Shown here one piece after another: positions 59,075 through 64,000 of a stretch of DNA of 64,000 bases; positions within the stretch are counted from its first letter, which is position 1, and each line of letters begins with the position of its first letter. Origin of the DNA: Desulfoscipio geothermicus DSM 3669 (GTDB taxonomy: Bacteria > Bacillota > Desulfotomaculia > Desulfotomaculales > Desulfallaceae). Both the position numbers and the translations under genes were made by a program. Below the pieces are notes generated by a model. The model made no database searches and was not told the origin of the DNA. It saw nothing but the letters and a program-made list of their open reading frames with translations. The stretch covers positions 62,001 through 126,000 of the forward strand of contig NZ_FOYM01000004.1 of assembly GCF_900115975.1 (NCBI RefSeq), read 5' to 3'.

Positions 59075-60802
59075 GTGGCCAAATTTTTAAGGGTTGATAT
59101 GTCGGCTAAACAGGCCAAGTTTGAAGAAGTTTCGGACAAGTACCTGACCCTGGGGGGGCGTGCTCTCACTTCCCAGCTGGTGGCTGATGAAGTGCCCGCT
59201 GTCTGTGACCCGTTGGGACCGTTTAATAAACTGGTGATTGCCCCCGGGTTGCTTTCGGGAACCAACGCTCCTTCCTCGGGACGCCTTTCGGTGGGCGGCA
59301 AAAGCCCGCTGACCGGCGGCATCAAGGAAGCCAACGCCGGCGGTATCACATCGCAAAAACTGGCCAACCTGGACATTAAGGCCGTTATTATTGAAGGCAA
59401 GCCTGCGGATAAAGGGTTTTTCCTGTTGAAAATCACTCCGGACGGAGTGGAAATGCTGTCCGCCGACGATCTGGCCGGCAAGGGCACCTATGAAGTAACC
59501 GCCATTTGCCGGGAACGTTACGGTGACAAAGTGGCCGTTATTACCATCGGCCCGGCCGGAGAAATGCTCATGCCTTCCGCCGGCGTTAGCAACAATGACA
59601 GCGACGGCAACAGCAGCCGCTACGCCGGTCGCGGTGGATTGGGCGCGGTAATGGGCTCCAAGGGCCTGAAAGCCATTGTTGTGGACTGCCCCAAAACATT
59701 CGACGCCCCGGTCAAAGACCCCGAGCGTTTCAAGGCAGCCGCCAAGAAATTCGCGAAGATATTGCTGGACCACCCGGTATGCGGCCAGGGCCTGCCCTCT
59801 TACGGCACCAATGTGTTGATGAATATTATCAACGAAGCCGGAACTCTACCGACACGGAATTTTAAATTCGGTCGTTTTGACAAGGCCGGAGAAGTAAGCG
59901 GCGAAAAACTGGCCGAAGTGGCCACCGCCCGCGGCGGCAAGGCCACCCACGCCTGTCACCCCGGTTGCGTAATGCGCTGCTCCAATGTGTACCCCATGCC
60001 GGACGGCAAGGTTTGCGCCCCCATTGAGTATGAAACCGCCTGGTGCTTCGGGCCCAACCTGGAAATCAGCGACCTGGACGTCGTGGCCAAGTTGAACTAC
60101 ATCTGCAACGACGTAGGCTTGGACACCATCGAAGCGGGCTGCACCCTGGGCGTATTGATGGAAGCCGGTGTCATCCCATTCGGTGACGGGCAGGCCGCCA
60201 TCGCCGCGCTTGAAGAAGTGGCCAAGGGTACGCCGCTGGGCCGCATTATCGGCAGCGGCGCCACCAATGCAGGTAAGGTATACGGTGTAACCAGGGTGCC
60301 CGCCGTCAAGGGCCAGGGCATTCCGGCCTACGACCCGCGTTCCTGCAAAGGCAACGGCGTCACCTACGCCACCACCCCCATGGGCGCAGACCACACCGCC
60401 GGTTACGCCGTAACGGCCAACATCTTGAAAGTAGGCGGGTTTGTCGATCCCACCAACAAGGACGGCCAGGTGGAACTGTCCCGCAACCTGCAGGTAGCCA
60501 CCGCGGCTATTGACGCTACCGGCCTGTGCCTGTTCGTGGCCTTCGCGGTGCTGGATAACCCCGAGGGTCTGCCCACCATCGTGGAAATGCTGAACGCCCA
60601 GTACGGCACCGAGCTAACCGTGGACGACGTGGCAGCTCTGGGGCAAAACATTCTCAAGGTGGAACGCCGGTTCAACCTGGATGCCGGCTTTACCAAGGCC
60701 GACGATCGGCTGCCCGAGTTTTTCTCAACAGAGGAATTGCCGCCGCATAATACCAAATTTGATATTTCGGACAATGACCTGGACGAGGTATTTAACTTCT
60801 AG
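59075..60802 (+). CDS. Tungsten-type aldehyde:ferredoxin oxidoreductase 2
   Basis: 575 aa, another AOR family member but only moderately similar to AOR 1. YAGRGGLGAVMGSKGLKAIVV is the pterin segment; cluster ligands are ACHPGCVMRCSN (Cys about 294, 298 and 302) and TGLCLFVAFA (about 485). GTG 59075 is preferred over TTG 59069 because GGGGG is then eight bases away. No polyferredoxin follows it, so it may use free ferredoxin. Followed by a terminator and a MoaD-like gene. Confidence 0.88.
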   Translation: MAKFLRVDMSAKQAKFEEVSDKYLTLGGRALTSQLVADEVPAVCDPLGPFNKLVIAPGLLSGTNAPSSGRLSVGGKSPLTGGIKEANAGGITSQKLANLDIKAVIIEGKPADKGFFLLKITPDGVEMLSADDLAGKGTYEVTAICRERYGDKVAVITIGPAGEMLMPSAGVSNNDSDGNSSRYAGRGGLGAVMGSKGLKAIVVDCPKTFDAPVKDPERFKAAAKKFAKILLDHPVCGQGLPSYGTNVLMNIINEAGTLPTRNFKFGRFDKAGEVSGEKLAEVATARGGKATHACHPGCVMRCSNVYPMPDGKVCAPIEYETAWCFGPNLEISDLDVVAKLNYICNDVGLDTIEAGCTLGVLMEAGVIPFGDGQAAIAALEEVAKGTPLGRIIGSGATNAGKVYGVTRVPAVKGQGIPAYDPRSCKGNGVTYATTPMGADHTAGYAVTANILKVGGFVDPTNKDGQVELSRNLQVATAAIDATGLCLFVAFAVLDNPEGLPTIVEMLNAQYGTELTVDDVAALGQNILKVERRFNLDAGFTKADDRLPEFFSTEELPPHNTKFDISDNDLDEVFNF

Positions 60803-60816
60803 TATAATATGCTGAG

Positions 60817-60857
60817 CAGGGTTGTGGGAGGAAGCCCTCCTGCAACCCTGTCTTTTC
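60817..60857 (+). terminator. Terminator after AOR 2
   Basis: CAGGGTTG/CAACCCTG outer stem with GGAG/CCTCC inner pairing, then TCTTTT. Confidence 0.75.
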
Positions 60858-60888
60858 AAATACAGAGGAAAACGCGGGGGTGAATCAA

Positions 60889-61128
60889 TTGCGGATCGAA
60901 GTGCGGGTATTCAGCGGTCTGGAAAAATTTTTACCCAACAAGAGCTTTGGCGAGCCGTTGCCGGTTGAACTGCCGGAGGGCGGGACAATCAGAGACTTGT
61001 TGCTCAAGATAGGCATTCCTAAAGACCATGTGTTTACCATTCTGGTGGACGGCAAGCACCGATCCTTTGATTATACTGTCAGGGACGGTGAAAGAATATC
61101 TTTATTCCCGCCGGTGGGAGGCGGTTAA
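60889..61128 (+). CDS. MoaD/ThiS-family sulfur carrier protein
   Basis: About 79 aa with the ubiquitin-like fold of MoaD and the C-terminal GGG tail (PPVGGG) that is adenylated and thiocarboxylated. It is placed directly behind an AOR gene, as are MoaD-like genes in many AOR clusters, where they serve pterin-cofactor synthesis. TTG 60889 is spaced correctly from GGGGGTG; GTG 60880 overlaps that site. It ends immediately before the ModE-like gene. Confidence 0.8.
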   Translation: MRIEVRVFSGLEKFLPNKSFGEPLPVELPEGGTIRDLLLKIGIPKDHVFTILVDGKHRSFDYTVRDGERISLFPPVGGG

Positions 61129-61476
61129 ATGGTTACCGGCGACACCTTCAGCCCCGGCTACAAAATTTGGCTGGAGAAAAACGGAGGTGTGCAGGGGGAC
61201 GGTTTTTTCCAACTGCTTGAATATATAAATCAAACCGGCAGTATATCGGGAGCCGCCTCAGCCATGGGGATGTCCTACCGGGCCGCCTGGGGTAAGATCA
61301 AGGCGGCGGAAAAAAAGTGGGGCATGGATTTGGTGACCACCAGGGTGGGCGGCGAAACGGGCGGTGGTGCCAGGTTGACACCCGAGGCCGGCAAGTTGCT
61401 ACGGCGGTATTACCGTTTTCGTGAAACGGTGGAACGGGAAATAAGCAATATTTTCATACGAATTTTCAACGACTAA
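61129..61476 (+). CDS. ModE N-terminal-domain (LysR-like) regulator
   Basis: 115 aa. TGSISGAASAMGMSYRAAWGKIKAAEK is the winged-helix of the ModE DNA-binding domain, and the C-terminal molybdate-binding MOP domains are absent. Such short ModE proteins regulate molybdenum or tungsten genes through a separate sensor. The ATG directly follows the MoaD-like stop. Targets probably include the neighbouring AOR, tup and moa genes. Confidence 0.85.
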   Translation: MVTGDTFSPGYKIWLEKNGGVQGDGFFQLLEYINQTGSISGAASAMGMSYRAAWGKIKAAEKKWGMDLVTTRVGGETGGGARLTPEAGKLLRRYYRFRETVEREISNIFIRIFND

Positions 61477-61530
61477 TTTTTTTGCAGGCGTTATGTTCAA
61501 TTAAGCATACTGAGATGAGGTTTTTAGGCT

Positions 61531-62229
61531 GTGGAGCAAATCTGGGAAGGTTTGACTAAAGCATTATATATGTTGATTTCCGGTGACCCGGAAGTACTGC
61601 GAATTACGCTTTTTACCATGCGCGTTTCCGGCACGGCCACCTTGATCAGTGTATTAATCGGGGTGCCTGTGGGGCTTTTCCTGGCTTTTCGGGTTTTTCC
61701 GGGGCGCAACCTGGCGGTCAGCCTGGTGAATCTGGGCATGGGATTGCCCCCGGTGGTGGTCGGCCTTTTTGTCAGCCTGATGCTTTGGCGTTCCGGACCC
61801 CTGGGTTTTTTAGGGCTGCAGTACACGCCGGCGGCCATCATCATTGCCCAGGGCATTATTGCTTCACCCATTGTGACGGGCTTCAGCATGGCGGCCATTG
61901 GGCAGCTGAATCCTAAAATCAGGTTGCAGATTTTGGCTCTGGGGGCGTCCCGGTGGCAGTTGATTTGGTTGCTGCTTAAAGAAGCCCGGCTGGGCCTGCT
62001 GGCCGCGGTGATCGCGGGTTTTGGCGGGGTGATTTCCGAGGTGGGCGCCGCCATGATGGTGGGGGGCAATATATCGGGCTATACCCGGACGTTGACTACG
62101 GCCACCGTATTGGAAGTGAACAAAGGTAATTTTGATATCGGCATTGCCCTGAGCGTGATTTTGCTGCTGCTGGCGTACCTGATCACTTTCAGCCTCACTT
62201 TTTTGCAGCAGAAGGGTCGGTATTCTTAG
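61531..62229 (+). CDS. tupB: Tungstate ABC transporter permease (TupB-like)
   Basis: 232 aa with five or six helices. The segment LQILALGASRWQLIWLLLKEARLGLLAAVIAGFGGVISEVGAAMMVGG contains the EAA motif and the TupB/WtpB pattern. GTG start. Neither a TupA binding protein nor a TupC ATPase is in this window, so it relies on subunits encoded elsewhere, for example the signal-less ModA-like gene is not a substitute. It should bring tungstate into the cell for the two AORs. Confidence 0.82.
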   Translation: MEQIWEGLTKALYMLISGDPEVLRITLFTMRVSGTATLISVLIGVPVGLFLAFRVFPGRNLAVSLVNLGMGLPPVVVGLFVSLMLWRSGPLGFLGLQYTPAAIIIAQGIIASPIVTGFSMAAIGQLNPKIRLQILALGASRWQLIWLLLKEARLGLLAAVIAGFGGVISEVGAAMMVGGNISGYTRTLTTATVLEVNKGNFDIGIALSVILLLLAYLITFSLTFLQQKGRYS

Positions 62230-62360
62230 TGGTTGGTTGTTGGTCGCTGGGTTGTGATTAGCGCTCATACCATATTATGTACATTTCCGGCAAAACATTG
62301 TAGTCACGTTATTTTGAGCAAGATTATTTTTTAATCAATCATACAAAAGAAGGTGTTATA

Positions 62361-63341
62361 ATGCAGGACAGATTCCAGCGGCAAATTCAGTACTTGCGTA
62401 TATCGGTTACCGACCGGTGCAACCTGCGCTGTGTTTATTGCATGCCTGCTGAAGGTGTCAGGAGCATACCGCACAACGAAATACTGACCATGGAGGAAAT
62501 AGCCGCCATCGTGGAAGCCGGGGTGCAGGTGGGCATTAAAAAAGTGCGCCTTACCGGTGGGGAACCGCTGGTGCGCCGCGGGATTCTGGACCTGGTTAAA
62601 AATTTAAGCCGGATTCCGGAAATTGATGACATAGCTATCACCACCAACGGCATTTTGCTGGCGGAAATGGCCGCCGACCTCAAGGCCGCGGGGGTGAACC
62701 GCGTCAATATCAGCCTGGATACCTTGCGGGCCGGGCGGTTTAAGCGGATTACCAGGGGAGGGTGCCTGGACACGGTGCGGCGGGGTATAAACGCCGCATT
62801 GGAAACGGGCCTTAATCCGGTGAAAATAAATACCGTGGCCATTCGGGGCTTCAACGATGACGAATTGCTGAGCCTGGCCAGGTTGACCCTGGACCACCCG
62901 CTGCACATCCGGTTTATAGAACTCATGCCCATCGGTACCGCCGACGGCTGGGACAGGGCCAGGTTCATATCTTCCGCGGAGGTCAGGGAATTGATTACCG
63001 GGGCCCTGGGTACGCTGGAAGATGTAAAAAATGTTCGGGGCAACGGCCCGGCTCGCTACAGCCGTCTCCCGGGGGGCCGGGGCACCATCGGGTTTATTTC
63101 GGCAGTGAGCAACCACTTCTGCACCCGGTGCAACAGGCTGCGCCTGACAGCTACCGGGCAGTTGCGCCCGTGCCTGTTCAACCACCGGGAAATGGACCTG
63201 AAAGAACCCTTGCGGGCCGGCGCTGGTCGGGAAGAACTGGTGCGGGTGTTCCATGAGGCAATTTTAAGTAAACCGAACGGTCATGATTTGGCGGTCAACT
63301 GGCAGGAAGATGACCGGATCATGTCGCAAATCGGAGGGTAA
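62361..63341 (+). CDS. moaA: MoaA, GTP 3',8-cyclase
   Basis: 326 aa radical-SAM enzyme. DRCNLRCVYCMP (residues about 20-31) binds the SAM cluster, CTRCNRLRLTATGQLRPC (about 258-275) the second [4Fe-4S] cluster, and the GG at the end (QIGG) completes the active site with GTP. It catalyses the first step of molybdopterin synthesis. AAGAAGG site. Followed by moaC and a MOSC gene with which it shares an operon. Confidence 0.95.
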   Translation: MQDRFQRQIQYLRISVTDRCNLRCVYCMPAEGVRSIPHNEILTMEEIAAIVEAGVQVGIKKVRLTGGEPLVRRGILDLVKNLSRIPEIDDIAITTNGILLAEMAADLKAAGVNRVNISLDTLRAGRFKRITRGGCLDTVRRGINAALETGLNPVKINTVAIRGFNDDELLSLARLTLDHPLHIRFIELMPIGTADGWDRARFISSAEVRELITGALGTLEDVKNVRGNGPARYSRLPGGRGTIGFISAVSNHFCTRCNRLRLTATGQLRPCLFNHREMDLKEPLRAGAGREELVRVFHEAILSKPNGHDLAVNWQEDDRIMSQIGG

Positions 63342-63347
63342 TCAGCA

Positions 63348-63857
63348 ATGCATGATAATGGCTATAAAGGTTTAAATCATTTCGATAACAAGGGTAATGC
63401 CAGGATGGTGGATATCAGCGTTAAGGATGACACCACGCGCGAAGCGGTGGCCCGGGGCGAGGTTATAATGCAGCCGGCCACGCTGGAATTGATCGCCCGG
63501 GGCCGGGTGGCCAAGGGTGATGTGCTGGGCGTGGCCCGGGTGGCCGGCATTATGGCGGCCAAGGAAACGGGGCGACTCATCCCCATGGCCCATCCCATTA
63601 CCATTACCGGGGTTAACGTGGATTTTCGCCTGCGGCAACCCGATCGGGTGGAAATCCAGGCACGGGTGCGCACCACCGGTAAAACCGGGGTGGAAATGGA
63701 GGCGCTGACGGCGGTTTCCGTCGCCGGCCTGACCATCTATGACATGTGCAAAGCCGTTGACCGGGAAATGGTGCTGGGCCGGGTCAGACTGGTTCACAAA
63801 TCCGGCGGTAAAAGCGGCACATTTGAAAGAAAGGACGAGGATTCATGGGATATGTAG
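63348..63857 (+). CDS. moaC: MoaC, cyclic pyranopterin monophosphate synthase
   Basis: 169 aa. [14 protein letters not shown] and [27 protein letters not shown] are the MoaC signature. It converts the MoaA product to precursor Z. GGAGGG precedes the ATG nine bases later. Its end overlaps the MOSC gene start by 13 bases. About ten more N-terminal residues than usual. Confidence 0.93.
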   Translation: MHDNGYKGLNHFDNKGNARMVDISVKDDTTREAVARGEVIMQPATLELIARGRVAKGDVLGVARVAGIMAAKETGRLIPMAHPITITGVNVDFRLRQPDRVEIQARVRTTGKTGVEMEALTAVSVAGLTIYDMCKAVDREMVLGRVRLVHKSGGKSGTFERKDEDSWDM

Positions 63858-64000
63858 TGGCTGTTTGCACCAGCCCCAAAAAGGGCATGCGTAAAAAAAA
63901 CATCGGTACGGGCCGGCTGGTGGTTGACCACGGCCTGGAGGGCGACGCGCACGCCGGTCCGTGGCACAGGCAGGTCAGCCTGCTGGCCCTGGAAAGCGTA
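63845..64000 (+). CDS. MOSC-domain protein, runs out of window
   Basis: 52 codons are visible. The beginning [22 protein letters not shown] and the loop [20 protein letters not shown] are typical of MOSC proteins (GLxGDxHAG). Such genes often follow moaC and may be fused to MogA; they are thought to carry sulfur for cofactor maturation. The start ATG lies inside the end of moaC. Confidence 0.85.
   Translation, partial: MGYVVAVCTSPKKGMRKKNIGTGRLVVDHGLEGDAHAGPWHRQVSLLALESV

Noticed and set aside
62230-62360. Moco riboswitch before moaA
   Set aside because: The gap lacks the conserved hairpins and sequence blocks of the Moco RNA motif; only an AT-rich promoter-like stretch is present.

Overview
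The window looks like a chromosomal piece of an anaerobic, low-to-middle GC Firmicute of the Desulfotomaculum/Peptococcaceae type. The basis is the gene content (HdrA/MvhD electron-transfer modules, a 2-hydroxyacyl-CoA dehydratase-type enzyme with its ATP-driven activator, tungsten-type aldehyde:ferredoxin oxidoreductases), strong AGGAGG ribosome-binding sites, frequent GTG/TTG starts and sigma-A-like promoters. The genus is a guess. There are no rRNA or tRNA genes, no CRISPR array and no complete insertion sequence.

Layout. 0-4 kb: end of an HdrA/MvhD cluster, a 47-aa minus-strand gene, arsR with a wrecked ACR3 arsenite pump, then a fluoride set (HAD protein, paired CrcB channels, UspA). 4-7.5 kb: double-cubane/HgdB-type enzyme with its activator, and a CitE-like lyase. 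7.6-12 kb: comEA, a DUF169 gene, comEC. 12-17 kb: UPF0210 and ACT proteins, then the nickel-pincer cofactor genes larB-larC1-larE; the C-terminal half of LarC is a separate gene on the opposite strand. 17.2-26.8 kb: an envelope operon with a Spy/CpxP-like protein (frameshifted), OmpR-type regulator, sensor kinase, small membrane protein, lipoprotein, MacB-like ATPase, MacA, MacB permease, TolC-like protein and a LysM/M23 peptidase. 26.8-29 kb: a decayed regulator/htrA pair, a receiver-only protein and a MITE-like element. 29-33.3 kb: a minus-strand thiol/sulfane-sulfur operon (two rhodaneses, MauE/DoxX protein, cupin, thioredoxin, CcdA) divergent from a second Spy-like gene. 33.5-42 kb: ABC-2 exporter, split permease, metal-linked PadR genes, a signal-less ModA-like protein, JAMM protein, TauE exporter. 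42-45 kb: IS4-type transposase relic flanked by truncated genes, a second HAD copy and an XRE gene behind a fluoride riboswitch. 45-49.8 kb: ChrB-like protein, MFS transporter, YueI-like protein, a second fluoride riboswitch, and a condensed, deletion-riddled duplicate of the 17-24 kb envelope operon. 49.8-64 kb: iron alcohol dehydrogenase, GbsR-like regulator, glycine-betaine ABC transporter, polyferredoxin, two AORs, a second betaine-binding protein, MoaD-like protein, ModE-like regulator, TupB permease, moaA, moaC and a MOSC gene.

Two systems stand out. First, 11-bp-phased TTCACA arrays, each with one box ending exactly 20 bp before a -10-like hexamer, lie before four transcription units of the envelope/thiol region; this looks like a locally readable PhoP/OmpR-type regulon that probably belongs to the two-component system at 18 kb. 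Second, the GbsR-ADH-Opu-AOR-Moco block could be an osmoprotectant route in which a tungsten AOR replaces the usual betaine-aldehyde dehydrogenase. The window also carries much recent damage (frameshifts, one nonsense codon, internal deletions, chimeric junctions), mostly in envelope-stress, metal and fluoride genes.
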